In this document: positions 11,679 to 24,212 of the stretch, in pieces
Position numbering within the stretch: the stretch's first letter is position 1
Layout of the letters: every line of letters begins with the position of its first letter
Origin: Phialocephala subalpina
Lineage: Eukaryota > Ascomycota > Leotiomycetes > Helotiales > Mollisiaceae
Length of the DNA stretch: 64,000 nucleotides
Reading direction: 5' to 3'
Assembly: GCA_900073065.1 (NCBI GenBank)
Contig: FJOG01000024.1
Span: forward strand, 717,048 to 781,047
The notes under the pieces: generated by a model
The model's input: only the letters and a program-made list of their open reading frames with translations
What the model was told of the DNA's origin: nothing
The model's database searches: none
Position numbers and translations under genes: made by a program

Positions 11679-13469
11679 TCAGACAGATGTCTCCTCCACT
11701 TGAACTATAGCCAAGTCCTTCTTTGCCATATCTACAGGAATTTCAGGGAAGATATACGCTGTTTTCATGTTAGCTGGATCGATAAAGGCAGTTTAGCAAG
11801 GGCTTACATTTGAACTTCCTCGCTGGCAATCCCATCTCAAACATGAGGTGAAGCTCCTCAAGTGATCGTCCAGCAGTCTCAGGAAGCAAGAAGTACGTCC
11901 AAATGCAGGCTGCAACCATGAGACTTCCGTAGATAAACCCGACCTTTGCCCCCAGATCTGCTGCGTCCGAATTGAATAGGTATGGAAACGTGAAGCTCAC
12001 GAGCCAGGTGAAGAGCCAATTGGTGCCAGTTGAGAATGACATGAGCTTGCCTCGATTTTTGCCAGTCGAGATCTCGGACGTCAAGACCCACACTGTTGGT
12101 CCCCAGCCAAGATTGAACACAACCAGAAATATGTAGACCATGGCGACAATGGTTTGATCAAGGGCATGGGTCTTCTCCTTGGCGAGACCGCACGCTCCCA
12201 TCACGATAGAAGTCGCAGCCATTAGTCCTCCTGATACCAGCATGACGGGACGCCTTCCGAAGCGTTCGATTGTGTATTGTGAAATCCAGATCGCAGGCAT
12301 AGCAACGAGGTACAGTCCGAGCTGGATGATGAAGGGGTTGTCGATGCCGATTGCGATGAAGAAAACAATGCCGTATCCTGTGATGAAGTTGATACCAGAT
12401 GCTTGCTGGAACGCTGAGAAAAGATGAATCAGTGATTGTTACATTGGATGCAGATATGCAAGAGGCTCACCTTGCAGGGCAAACCCGAGATATGCCTTGC
12501 GTCCCTCTGGTCCCCAAGTGAAGACATTTTTCCAAGAAGACTCGCGCCCGTCATTGTACGTTTCGATTGTCTGATGAATCATCTCCACCTCATGCTGGAT
12601 CTTCTCAGAGTCGTTGCCATGGAGTCTTCGAAGTGATTTCTCGGCTTTGGCAGTTTGACTCTTCTCAATGAGCCACTGCAGGTGGTTAGTTTTGTCATCC
12701 ATGGTGGTGTGTGAAGGTCCTTACCCTTGGAGATTCTGGTGCAAACAGGACCAGGCCAGACACCAGGATGATAGGGAAGATCAGTTGAACAGCCATCGGT
12801 ATCCGGAACGACCCAGTATCACTTCGGTTCTTTGTAGAGTTGTCCACAATCACTCCGAGGATCAACCCAAGTCCGATAACATATTGGTACATCGAAACCA
12901 GTGCCCCGCGGACACGACTTGGTGCACAATCTGCGACGTAGAGGGGAATGAAGCATGAGATGAGCCCGACAGCGTATCCTAGGAGATATCAGACAATATT
13001 GCTAGCGAAATAGGTCTGCTCAAGACAGTACATACCAAGAACAAGACGTCCAGCGATGAGTAGTCCTTCGTGAGGTGCAGACACTTGGAAAATGACACCT
13101 AGAACCACGCAAACACTCGAGACGTAGAGCCCACCCTTTCTGCCAATCTTGCTGCCGATGTAGTATGATGACACCGCCCCGAGAAATTCGCCAGCGTTGA
13201 TGATGCTCGTAACGAGGGATTGTTTTCCTGCAGAAACTATGTATGTGCCAGTCGTAGGGTCGAGAGAGCCGTAATCTTTCAAGAACTTTGGCATGGCGAG
13301 AATTCCTAGATCATGGTCAGCACAATGGACCATATAGTCGTGTCGGTCATTGCAAGGTACCTGAGAAGTAGGAGGTATCATAACCGAATTGGAAAGCTCC
13401 AATGCAAATGAAGCAGCATATCAAGATCGCCCTCCATTCGGACTTGAAGTAGCTAACGGCGGAAGCCAT
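11679..13469 (-). CDS. MFS sugar transporter (sugar:H+ symporter family)
   Basis: Six exons on the minus strand (13469-13361, 13305-13036, 12978-12725, 12675-12471, 12413-11808, 11758-11679) give 507 residues with all phases matching. Twelve membrane segments are expected. Family signatures are GRKGG in loop 2-3, PLYVADCAPSRVRG after helix 4, PESPRW before the central cytoplasmic loop, ERFGRRPVM in loop 8-9, and LPETAGRSLEEL after helix 12. These place it in the sugar porter family; substrate choice (hexose, maltoside or other) cannot be read from the sequence. The start MASAVSYFKSEWRAIL is the first ATG after a TATA-like element. The last small exon ends in a short hydrophilic tail. The gene is divergent from a carboxylesterase, which suggests a shared promoter region. 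Confidence 0.93.
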
Positions 13470-14132
13470 GATGTCGAAGTTGAAGCAGAGACCAAATTAT
13501 TAGAGTAGCTGCTGAGACCGAAGGTCATTCGGAAGTGCGAAAAAGAGAATATATAGATTTGGAGAGCTCCCAAACCCCTCTTCCCCCCATGGGACAATTT
13601 GGAGCTCCATGTCTGCACGGACGGATGGCTGGATTAGTTCGAGTAATAAGGCGTCCACTTCCAGCAGTCTGGATATTGGCTAGACATGCCGCAAGTCTTG
13701 CCAAAAGGAGTTGGGGACCTTGTCTTGAAATCTGGGGGAGTTGTTGATTGGGGAAGTAAGGTCGCGGGGAGAAGCGTCGTCGCATACGCACGCTAAGGTT
13801 GAGAATCAATTTGCCGTATTCAGGGGGCTGGAAATTAGCCGATTGGCTTTCAGGGGTTGAGTTCAGGCATGGTCGGTGCCGAAGCAACAACCGAAGGCAA
13901 CCCCATTTTCGAGACTACAAGCCACGCAACACCCCTCTACCACCACACAGCATCTGACCTGCGCCATCAATAGCTTCAACTCCTGTCTCGTAATTAGCCG
14001 TACGTCTCGACAAGTAATTCGCCTTATGATGGTGGACTCCAGCCTCCGAGCTTCTCCCGACGATTACGGAGAATAAATCTTCTCCCGCTGTTCCTCACAT
14101 TCCGCTGTCTCAAACCCTTCTTCACTATCGAA
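13470..14132. promoter_or_regulatory. Divergent promoter region, transporter/esterase
   Basis: This stretch of about 660 bp separates the minus-strand transporter start (13469) from the plus-strand esterase start (14133). A TATA-like CTATATATT (13549-13557, minus sense) lies about 80 bp before the transporter ATG. The esterase leader is CT-rich (TCTTCTCCCGCTG near 14080). Co-regulation of the pair is an inference from the arrangement only. Confidence 0.4.
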
Positions 14133-16219
14133 ATGTCTTCTTCTATTGTTGAAGTTGCACTCCCAACACAGACTGTGCCCGGCTACGAGCAGTTGGTCAT
14201 TGGAAAGAAATCACTCTTGACCATTGATCTCGAGGAGTTTCGTGGGATTCCCTTCGGATATGTACCCGGAAGGTGGAAACATTCAGAGCTTCGTCTTTCT
14301 TTGCCATCAGAGAGGTATGAGGCGTTACACAATGGGTAAGTAGACTATATATGTCCTTCACTAATGTATCTTCGTTCTTGAATACAGTAAGGGGATATGG
14401 AGCTCACTTTCCCAGACCAAAATGTCCACAAGCATCGGAGCCGAACAACTCCAATACATTTCAGTCACACTTAGACTTTCCCAGAGATGTCGACGAGTCT
14501 GAGTTTGAGTGTCTCAATCTTTTTCTCATCCGCCCAAGCAAAGAGGCATTGTCCAGAATAGGAAAGGAGAATGAGAAACTTCCTGTTCTCATCTGGATCC
14601 ACGGCGGTGCCTTTGGTTTTGGTGCTGGGACTGATCCAATGTGGGGTGAGATCTCAGCATTTGACGGCTCACTTTCCCATTGTAACTTGCTAACACCTCA
14701 TCTAGATCCTAGCAGGCTTGTGTTAGAATCTCTTGAGCTTGAAACGCCTTTCATTGCTGTAAACCTAAACTACAGACTCAATCTCTTTGGGTTTGCTGCT
14801 TCATCTGACCTGCTCGACGATCAGACTGGTGGCCAAAGAAAGGGATGCAACTTTGGACTTCATGATCAGCAAGTTGGCATTGAATGGGTATCTCGAAACA
14901 TAAGCAATTTTGGTGGAGATCCCACAAAGATCACTCTGGGTGGACAATCGGCTGGAGCAGCATCAACACATACACATACTCTTGCCGCCAAGCAAAAACC
15001 CGACACCCCACTCTTTAGGAGATCAATCTTTCAATCCGGCTCTCTAGGTTGTATTGGGCCTTCACCACTCAGCGAGGCAAACGAAACCTGGGAAAAGCTT
15101 TGCCAACACTTTGCCATCGAGAAGGACAGTCAGATCTCGAGACTCGAAAGGCTTCGAACACTGCCGACAGAGGAGCTCATGCGAGCCCAGAAAGAGCTTG
15201 GTTGGATGGCTTTTCCAGTCATCATCGATGGTGCATCATTCAAGGCGACTGATGCAGGATGTGAAGTGTTGATTGACCTTGATGGCGGTCGAGCGTCACG
15301 TGAAGTAACAAAGTCTTCTGAAGCGCCCATTGAGATCCTTCTTGGGGACACAGATGCAGAAGTGAGTTTGCTTGACTGCTTGTGGCTTCTTCAATATGTT
15401 TCGCTCATTCACTGACTCTGTTTATGTTAGTCAAGCGTATTTGCTGGAGACAGAATCAACAAGCTCACTTCCTTCGAGCAAGCACAATTCATCTTTAGAG
15501 AAGCTTTCCCAACGCCGTCAGCTGCCGAAGATATCCTTACGGCATATGGAATATTTGCTGAAACTCTGGTCCCTGTTATACGCGATCGGCTCTTCCGATT
15601 CGTGGGAGATGTCATGTTCGGCCTTCCTCTCTTCAAAGCTAGGAAATTCTTCACTTCCACACAACACGCAGATGAGTTCTTCCATCCGACTATTGTCCAA
15701 TCGTACAAAGTCAAGTTCGGCAATCCTTGGCCTGGACCAAGCCACGACGTCTCGCATCATTGTGTGGAGCTCATCTATCTCTTTGATGCCTTCCACGACG
15801 ATCTGATAAAGATCGATACCATCGAGGAAGGTCATGCAGATCAATTGACGCTACCTCTATCCTCCTCCTCGCCGATTGCCCTTGACAAGATCGATGAATC
15901 TCTAGCACAACAACCTATCCAGCAACCAGCTCCACAGCCCTCAGCGGCCAAGAGGAGATCCAACATTGCTCTGAGCAAGGACATCCAGAAGCAATGGATC
16001 CGCTTCATCACGAAGGAAGATCATGTGTCGAATTCGAAAGATCAGACAGACCTTCAGGATCAGATCACAGTCTACGGCGTCGATCGCCAAGTCCGTCCAG
16101 AAAGCTTGTCCCGCGATGAGGAGTGGGTTCAAGAGGCCAAACGCTTCGAAGTCCTGGCAAAATATCCTGATTCAAATAGGAAGGTTTTAGCGAGACACAC
16201 ACCTCAGCTGGTTCTGTAG
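14133..16219 (+). CDS. Type-B carboxylesterase/lipase (alpha/beta hydrolase)
   Basis: Exons 14133-14335, 14392-14645, 14706-15361 and 15431-16219 join in phase to 633 residues. The fold signatures are EFRGIPFGYVPGR near the N-terminus, the oxyanion-hole strand PVLIWIHGGAFGFGAG, and the nucleophile elbow ITLGGQSAGAAS with the catalytic Ser. An acidic residue sits at GDTDAESSVF (catalytic Glu candidate, split by intron 3). A His lies in SHDVSHHCVELIYLF, matching the G/S-x-x-H-x-x-E-L pattern of the family. No signal peptide is evident, so a cytosolic enzyme acting on esters is likely. The C-terminus carries an extra Gln/Pro/Ala-rich linker (IQQPAPQPSAAKRRS) followed by about 85 residues. It neighbours a divergent sugar transporter. 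Confidence 0.9.
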
Positions 16220-16640
16220 CGCTCGTTCTCTGCCGTTATCAATGTACTTTACGATGAAACTTGTTATTCCACAAACTTGAATATTCAACACGGCCGCTCC
16301 CTTCGGGAATGTCCTTGAGCGACTGAAAACCGTAGGGACTGGAAACACCCGCGTATTTCTCAGAATGTGGCCGAAGCTTTAGTCACTCACCAATCTTAGC
16401 GCTGTCTCAAATCTCAGCCGCACCGCCAAGCGCTATTTCTGTACGTTTGACGTCCTCACGCTGCCCCAAGATCTTCAAACTTCAATTACGATCCCATAAC
16501 TGCATATCCTTTGGGCACTTATAGCATGGGAAAGAGCCCTCATTCTCTCATCGTTTCAGTAGCTGAGCCAGTTCTACCAAACTCCTGTATCGAGTGCTGA
16601 TTGCAGTCAATTTGTCATCTGTCACGGTGTCAATTGCGAG
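16220..16640. other. Intergenic, no gene seen
   Basis: 3' flank of the esterase and upstream region of the HET gene. No coding signal was seen. Confidence 0.5.
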
Positions 16641-16940
16641 GAAAATGACAAGTCGTGATGAATTAGCAGGCACAATGGAAGCTCTGTCACTGTCTGAGCT
16701 TGAAGCCGAGCTTGAAGCCGAGTTTGAAGATGGTGGAGATGAATACAAGTCCGAAGATTTGGAAAGCGACGAAGACGATTCTCAGACACCATCGACTCCT
16801 CGGTGGCAGCATCTAAGAACAAGCCATACACGGTCTCTTCCCTTGTTTTGATGTGCATCATGAAGCGAGATGCTTCGGAATCGAAAACCTACTACCACCC
16901 TCGCCCCAGGTCAGATCGTAAACCCGGTCTTGCATCATAG

Positions 16941-19580
16941 CGAACCGAGAGAATTGGTGGAAATCTGGAGATTCACCCAGGTCAACTGTGCGAGTTCTGT
17001 GGTCGGCTGAACCTCTCAGATTTGCACGCTGCAGCGCAATCAGATCGCACATTTGACGAAGGCAAATTTTCTGATCGTCAAGGCCATCACCGAACACCAC
17101 AAAGCTTAGAAAGATCCGCCGTACGATGCCCTTTATGCCGTCTTTTCTATCGCGAGATGGCTGAATCGTGGAGTCCACTCTTGAGGATGACCTCGCCAGA
17201 ACCAATAAACCCGAATTGGGGAAAGAGTAGGTTTGAGATCTGGGTCTGGAATGGTGATTATGAGCAAAGACTGCCAGTCAAGTCTTGGCCTCGTTATTTG
17301 GTACTGGAGTGGTGTGGACGCGGAGCAGATGTTACTGCAGAAGTGCTTCTTACCTCTAAAGCTAGTAAGTATATATTTCGAATTTACAAATGGAATGAAA
17401 AAGCCCGCTGTCTTCCTTGGTCGAGGTCAATCTTACAGAATATCCTAGGAACGGCGGCCGCAGATATTGGCCGCATTGTTAATGACACTACTGCTCCTCT
17501 GATTGAAGGAATTGCATCGACAAAGTCGTGGGACATCATCTTCAAACTTTGGAACAGGCGCATGCTGGGGCATTTCCATTGCAATTTCGGCCAAGAAAAA
17601 TGGAAACAATTGGGGGCTAATACTGTCTTGTACAAAGAGGTTCTTCTCCCGACAAGAGTCGTTGTAGTAGACCTTGACCATCCTTACCTGCTTGAGACCA
17701 ACGGAGCTATGGGCATCTATGCCGCGCTCAGTCACTGCGTAAGCAAAAATTTCCCTCTGTTTTCCCCATGGCCAGTTTGACTTGTGCTCCATGATCATTA
17801 GTCTTGGGCAGGTCACTCTACATACCTGGATCGGTTACATTTGCATCAAAGTATACACGTGATAGAGCTCACTCGATTACAATCTAGTGGGGTGAGTCAC
17901 AACGTCAAAACTACTCGCAAAAATCTCATGGAGCATAAAAAGCGGATTCGACTCAGCCCAGTCTTCCGTACGTTTTACGACGCAATTGTTACCTGCAAAA
18001 TGCTCAACATTCCCTACATATGGATCGACAGTCTGTGCATAATACAACATGATCCAGCCGATCCGCTTTCAAACCTAGATGATTTCGCTCGGGAAGGACA
18101 ACTTATAGGTCAGATATACGGAAGAGCGGCGTTGACCATCGCTACCACCAATGCATCCGACGAGCCCACCATGGGCCTATTCCGTGGCGAACGACACCGT
18201 TTTCGTCAGTTAATAGAGCTCCCATTCCGGTACCGGCGTGGTGATGAGCCCGACGGTGTCATGTAAGCGTCCCTCAAACCCAAGGATTTTAGCCAAGAGA
18301 TTTCTGACAGTCGTCTCTTCACTCGAGGTTGGGTGCTTCAAGAGCGCCTCCTTTCGCCTCGCTACCTTCACTTTGGCCGAGAGCAGTGGTTCTGGCAATG
18401 TCGAGAGATGACAGTAGCCGAGAGTGACGGACTGGGCAGCAGCATCAATGTCAAAATGGGCGCAGACCTCAACATGGTGCAAGCCATCCAAGGCGGCAAA
18501 GTGGACTTCAACGATTGGTGGACGCAAATTGTGGAGATCTACACGAAGCTTGACTTCTCAGTCCCAAGTGACAGGCTGATTGCTTTACGAGGCCTGATGG
18601 AGGAGATAAAGAGGGTGAGTAATCGACAGCACGCCTGGGGGTTGTGGACAGAAAGCCTGCACCTGCAATTGATGTGGTATGCGGTTCCTGAAAGCGACGC
18701 AGACGAGATCTACAGCACACAGAGTAGCAAAACGCAGCCTCAGCAAGCCTCGCCTAGAACTTTCTCCTGGTCCTGGCTCTCCTGGTCCTGGCTCTCCTGT
18801 AGACATCCTGTCAGTTTCCCCACGCGTGCTGGTCAGTCAACCGCCCGAAAAAGTGGCATCAGCATCACCTACCCGGGCGGGACCTTCCAGAGGCAAGCAT
18901 TTAGATCGATTTTCCAGAGGTCACAAGCAGCCGGCACCGCTAATCCCAACGCAACTCCTCCTGCATCAATGTCACGTGATCTGTGGAAAGAAGGCCTATT
19001 CATCCAAGGCCTGCTGAAATCTGTGCTCATCTCGCCAATTCCCCTGAAGGAAGGGTCTAAGCCACGAGCTCAACCGAGTGACCGTCTTGGGCCATTAGCT
19101 GCGCTTTTCCATCAATTAAACGACGGTGCGACGTTTCAATACCGGCTCTTGCCAGAAACATTCCCAACTGAAGCTGCTGAGGCCAATGAAAACGAGTCGA
19201 AAATTGGATACGCAAGCATCGGTGACATGGCAGCCATTACTCTGTCAGATCCCTCCCTCTCAAATACAAAAGCAATATGGCCAGCAGCAGCAACATGCTT
19301 TCTTGCCTCGAGCAACGTGGTGACACAAGACGGGTTGAGTTGGCGATGTACAGGCCGCGGAGGCCCAGAAGACGCTGAAGTGCCTGGGCAGATTGTGAGT
19401 CATAATGTACTATTGCTTCGAGCTATCTCGTCAAGAATTTATCAAAGATTGGGATTGGTGTTATTCTTGCGGAGTCTGTTGGTTTCTTCGATGGTATTGA
19501 GAAAAGTAGTTTCCTACTGCGTTAATTTGGAGGACCAGGAATCACATTTTTCACATGGCATCCGTCTGTGTGTTATTTGA
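16941..19580 (+). CDS. HET-domain protein (heterokaryon-incompatibility type)
   Basis: Exons 16941-17738, 17802-18262 and 18311-19580 sum to a multiple of three (842 residues from 16941). An N-terminal Cys pair motif (QLCEFCGRLNLSDLHAAA, then AVRCPLCRLFY) precedes the HET domain. The HET motifs are YAALSHC at the exon 1/2 joint, FYDAIVTCKMLNIPYIWIDS followed by LCIIQ, QIYGRAALTIATTNA, and TRGWVLQERLLSPRYLHF. HET proteins trigger non-self recognition and cell death on fusion of unlike strains; that role is known for the family, not shown here. The usual SHCWG block reads SHC-SWAG across the splice. The 5' end is uncertain: an acidic frame from ATG 16645 (MTSRDELAGTMEALSLSELE) may be the first exon. 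The C-terminal half carries a small tandem duplication (SWSWLSWSWLS). Confidence 0.85.
18766..18795 (+). repeat. 15-bp tandem duplication inside HET gene
   Basis: The unit CCTGGTCCTGGCTCT is present twice in a row, in frame, and gives the peptide repeat SWSWL/SWSWL in the variable C-terminal half of the HET protein. Confidence 0.85.
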
Positions 19581-20050
19581 AAGGGAAGGGCTTCTGAATC
19601 CTCGAATTTGTGTCTGTCGACAACACCTAATTATGCCCCAACGAGCTTTATCCATTCATACATAAAATACAATCTTGTGATAACATCGACACCTTCTGGT
19701 GTATCCTCGCGGCAATCGACTCCCGTATCCCGTCAATTGGCCTTATATTCTCTGTAGGATCACTCATGGTGTGATACTTTAGGTCTGCACTTTGTGAGCA
19801 GGCGAAAAGGGATTCTAGCCTCAGGGGCTTTAATTATCCATCTGAGCATCAGGACTCTCCACACATTCATCGTCGTCCAACTTTCTCTTCTTCCTACCAC
19901 GCATCGTGGCAGCCTTGGCAGCCAACATCGAAACCTCTACGAAAGTACTTGACCAGTCTCCCCCCTCCCACCCCCCAAAGTCTCTTGCGCAGTATTCCCT
20001 TCCTCTTCCTCCACAGCTTCCGAAGCTTCTTCCCTAGACCCGCTCGCCTC
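19581..20050. other. Intergenic between convergent genes
   Basis: 3' region between the HET gene and the minus-strand gene at 20051. A C/T-rich segment near 19955-20045 yields only basic shadow frames on the minus strand. Confidence 0.4.
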
Positions 20051-21824
20051 TCATGGCCTTTCGTACTTCGGATTACGACTTGGTGATGGCTTCCTGTACT
20101 CGAACTCGGGAGGCTTCGTATCGAAATGGGTCTTGTGACTAGGGATTGAGGTGTATCTCTTGTCACAGTGAAAGCAAGCAAATTGCTGTGGGCCATACTC
20201 TTCGCGTAGAGCAAGCTGCTTCCACTTTGTTGCCGAGTTGGTATCAGCGATGTTCGGATCCATCCCAGTGAAACTGGATCCAAGCTGGTCCACCTCGACG
20301 TAAATAATGTCGCCCACTTTGAGATTGCCTTTCCCATTCTTGGTGAAAGTGTGCATAGACAAATGGGATCGACATTTCTTGTGCCACTCTGCATCCGCCT
20401 TGTCTCGTGCTGCATTCTCAAGCGTAAGTGTGTTTCCGTCCAGGACTTCTTGGATACGCTCGACTCAGGGGTATGGATGACATCTCCTTCTCTCTATCGA
20501 TGGTTATGGATGCTGAAGGAGCCACGAAAGTTGGGTTTAAACGACCCGTACGGGCAGCGCTCCAAGCATCTTTACGAGCGAGCCATTCATGCCGATTTCT
20601 CAGCGTACCAAATGCCATCAAGGCGGAAGGAAGAGCCTGTGGGTTGTCAGAAGGCAGGTTCTGGGGTCCTTGGAGGAGCTTGGATGTTCGAGTTCGGACC
20701 ATGAGAGGGGATTTTTCGACGATTGATTCCTTAGGATAATTGACTACCATCAAGCGGGCGTGAATGTATTTCTCTGGGTCCAGGGATGGTACATTTGGGA
20801 CAGAGGGGACGTATGGTGGTCGAGTCGATCCTGTCATCTTCACCGATCCGAAACTTTTGTGTGGGTGAACCCCCTTGAATATGAGAGCCGTGAATGGCGC
20901 AATGACGGCGTAGATGCGAAGAGAAGAAATTATTGCTCTTCCTGGCCAGTATCCAGGTAGGTTATTAGAGAGAGAGAAGAACAATCCATCATCTGACGTC
21001 GTCCTCGCTGTCAATATGGTGTCCTCCGACTTCGTGTGATGTAATCTCCAACGAGATTTCGTTCCCCATAGAGAAATTTAATTATGAAGTCGCTATTATC
21101 TGAATGAGTGGGAGAACAACAGCATTGCGGCGTTACGGTGCCAGGACTTGCGGAAAGCTTACTTGTAAGATAGTTCTTCTCGGATCCTATGACCATGGGC
21201 ACGTCGATGGCTGCACGTTTCTTCAGCCGATCCAAGACATCTTGTGGTGCTATCTCCTCCAGTATTTCCCTCGAGATGGCCTCACAGAGACGAGCGACCT
21301 CCGCGATCTTCTCTCGATTCCTCAGCATGGCCGCATTAGTTAGCTCCATGCCACAATCATCTTCCTGTGAGTTAACGCCCATGCCCAATGGGTACGAACG
21401 TCGTGCCTTGTGATCATCGCTGGTGAAATCTCTTCCTGCCAAGATCACCTCTATGGCACTATGTTTGCTGTATTTCCCAGTTCCGCGCTCGAGCAGCATT
21501 TCTCGAAGCTTGATCGCATTTGACATTGCCGTTGGACGTTCACTGAGAAACTTTTCATCTACCCATCCACCATTTGTACTCTTCATCACCCGGTGCTTCT
21601 ACCCAGACGCCTACTTTGCTGCGCAAGCGGTGGTATTGAATACTGGTATGTTCGGCAAGGCTCAGCCCGCCAGCCTCCTTTATCATTGTTGGACACTCGG
21701 AGTTTCGAGCAGTCGCGAGAGCTTTGTTGATAAGGCCTGTCTCGAGGGAGAAGTTGGGCTCGATGTTGATTCCTCCATCGGCGCGTGCTACTGGAGCTTT
21801 GAAGTTAAACTCTACTTGTGCCAT
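20051..21824 (-). CDS. Unknown protein, frame interrupted, possibly decayed
   Basis: Several protein-like blocks follow one another on the minus strand. ATG 21824 opens MAQVEFNFKAPVARADGGIN... and reaches EEYKWW near 21565. The frame then slips at a TGGTGGATGGG run into WVDEKFLSERPTAMSNAIKL, continuing to VPMVIGSEKNYL near 21170. After a non-coding gap a third block (PSLDPEKYIHARLMVVNYP...) runs from about 20835 to 20480. A one-base slip leads to RIQEVLDGNTLTLENAAR... and VGDIIYVEVDQLGSSF, and the last block ends at 20051 with a Cys/His cluster (FACFHCDKRYTSIPSHKTHF). I recognise no family. The blocks may be exons of one gene with odd splicing, or a gene damaged by small slips. The join is not resolved. 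Confidence 0.4.
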
Positions 21825-24212
21825 TGTTGCGACAGCGAGCTAAGGAGTGTTGATTTGGAGAGTTGCTGATTGTGTAGATTCCTAGGAGGAGGTCTCTTGA
21901 CCCTGGTAAATGGTTTGGGTGGAGGGTCGATAATGGAAGTATCCTTATTGCAACGTACGGAAAATAGGATCGGAAGCAGTATGCGCCGTGAGAGACGTAG
22001 CCAACAATACAAACTCTTGTGTGCTTCGAGTTTCAGGAAAAAGTTTTTGAGTGTGGTGCATGTCGCAAGAAAGATCGTTTGTGTTTGGTGAGGCTAGGAG
22101 ATGTTCTCAAAATCATCGCGCAACTCTATCAGCCGTGCTATGGGTTTCGGCAAACCGGGACTTCTTTATTCCCTAGTGTGGAGTGCAATTGTACTACTCG
22201 ACATATTGCCAAGCTGGAGTAAATCAATACGTAAAGGGGACTCATTGGCCAGAGGCGATTTGATGTGCTGATCAACTATATCTCTACAAAGTGTTCGATT
22301 GAGTTGCAGTTGGTTCTATAATGAAGAGCTTGGGAATAATGTCAGTCACATAAGGATGCGATCGCTCCTGAACAAAATACTCAATCGTTCTGCAATTCCA
22401 AATGGAAATGAGATGACGCGGCATTTGGGATGGTCACCCTATGGTCCTGGCGATCTTGGAGATAAATCGTACCATGACACAAGAGAGTAGACTCGCAGCT
22501 ATTTGGCAGTCTCCATCGGCGCATTTTACCCCTTCTCTGTATCGAATACAGAAAATGTTCCTCCAAAATATCAGGAAAGGATACAGTTATTTAGATAGAA
22601 GCACTGTCCCAATGCTCAAGAACTAGCAGCATTCAAACTTTCGAGTGAGAGTGCGGAGCTGAGTGCTTTATGCTCTACACAGATAGCGAGTGTCATGTTT
22701 TACAGTTCTGCAGTCTTCAGAATGCATCCTAGTACAAGCAATTAAATTGTCATTCGACACTGTTTGAGTGTTGAATGTCGCTTGGTTCTATTTGTTCAGC
22801 TGCAATCAGACAAGTCGGAGCTTCATGTCTTAGAAGAGATTTCATGATATCAATTCTCAACCTCATTCGCAGTGTCAAGACGGCAACTGCGGTATCATCT
22901 TGCCAAATCGCTTGCTGCTTGTAGTATACTGGCCCATTTGAAGCACAAGAACATAGCAATCCGACTCCTCGCATTTACATTTGTTCTTGAAGATGTAGTG
23001 GTGATCTCGATTAATGGAAGGGAGTGTCACGTGAGACTCCTCAACCTGTGGTCATGCTTCCAGTAGAATTCTGCCTTTGAACAGCCACTCAAGAGCAATC
23101 GTATCCTCAAAACCAAGCTAAAATGCAGTGGAAATCGAAATTTATACTGATTGGCATGAAGTTTCTAAAGACAAGCAAGCAAAGTCTTCTACAGACCATA
23201 ATCACTTGACGATTTTGCCGGTTGAAGATTTGCAAATGAAAATTAAATTCAGATGCAAATATTTTCACGCATAGGTAGCATTGCAAACCTCCAGACCATG
23301 ACGACTTTGCCTTAAATTTGAAACTTGGCAGGATTTGAGGCCTTTTGACTTGTCAAGTTACTTGAGCTCGACTTGAGCTTAAAGACCACGCAATGTACAC
23401 AATGGAAACACGTCTTTGTTTGCAGAAAATCACCGAAGGAATTCCTGTACTATCTTAGCAAGGAGTGTTTTGCATAAAAGAATGAATACATTAACAGCCC
23501 AAGACGAATCTCGTCTCCACATTCACGAGTCGGATTTGCCTGGTGTGATGACCAGCTTCGTGCGGTGCTTCCCGGCTTGACACCAGTGGAGGCCGTGCAG
23601 TCCCGGGACGGTAGAGGAGGCCGCGAGATTCTCTGCAAGTGTGACTTTACTTTGCCAGAGGGCTCCATCACTTTATGGTATCTTCTGATGAAGATAGATC
23701 ACCCTCGTCTGTCGTGTTGTGTACAGATTGCAGAAGCCAATTGTTGTTGCACTGGAGAATTTTCGTGATCTTTGGATGTCTCTGCTCTCCACGAGGGGTT
23801 TCTAAGAGACGGGTGAAAGTGAACACGACGATGAACATCTCGTTGTTGTGTTGATGGAGCACTGCAGGTAAGTGAAACTCGTCGGTGAAGGTTGTATTGA
23901 GGCTTTTTTTTGCACTCACGTGACTAGACATACAATCCGAAAGTCTGTAAACAGCTTCTATTATGCTCCAACTCACCTTTTACTTAGGGGTTTAATTATC
24001 CCAAACATAGCCAAGAGTTACAACATGTGGCATCAAATACGTATTTGAGTACTAGATCCTCACGTGTGAGGGGGTTTCCCGGAGGCTAAGCCCGAAGCGG
24101 CCTAGACTCGTCTACCCCAGATTTGTTCAAGATCTCTCGCTTCTTCAATCCCTCTCCAATCCACCAACATTCAAATTCTCAGAATGACTGACTTCAATTG
24201 AACACAGCGGTG
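21825..24212. other. Gene-poor interval, nothing recognised
   Basis: Only short scattered frames occur, none with motif, promoter and splice support together. Near 24190-24212 is the leader of the Zn2Cys6 gene. No RNA gene or repeat array was seen. Confidence 0.45.
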
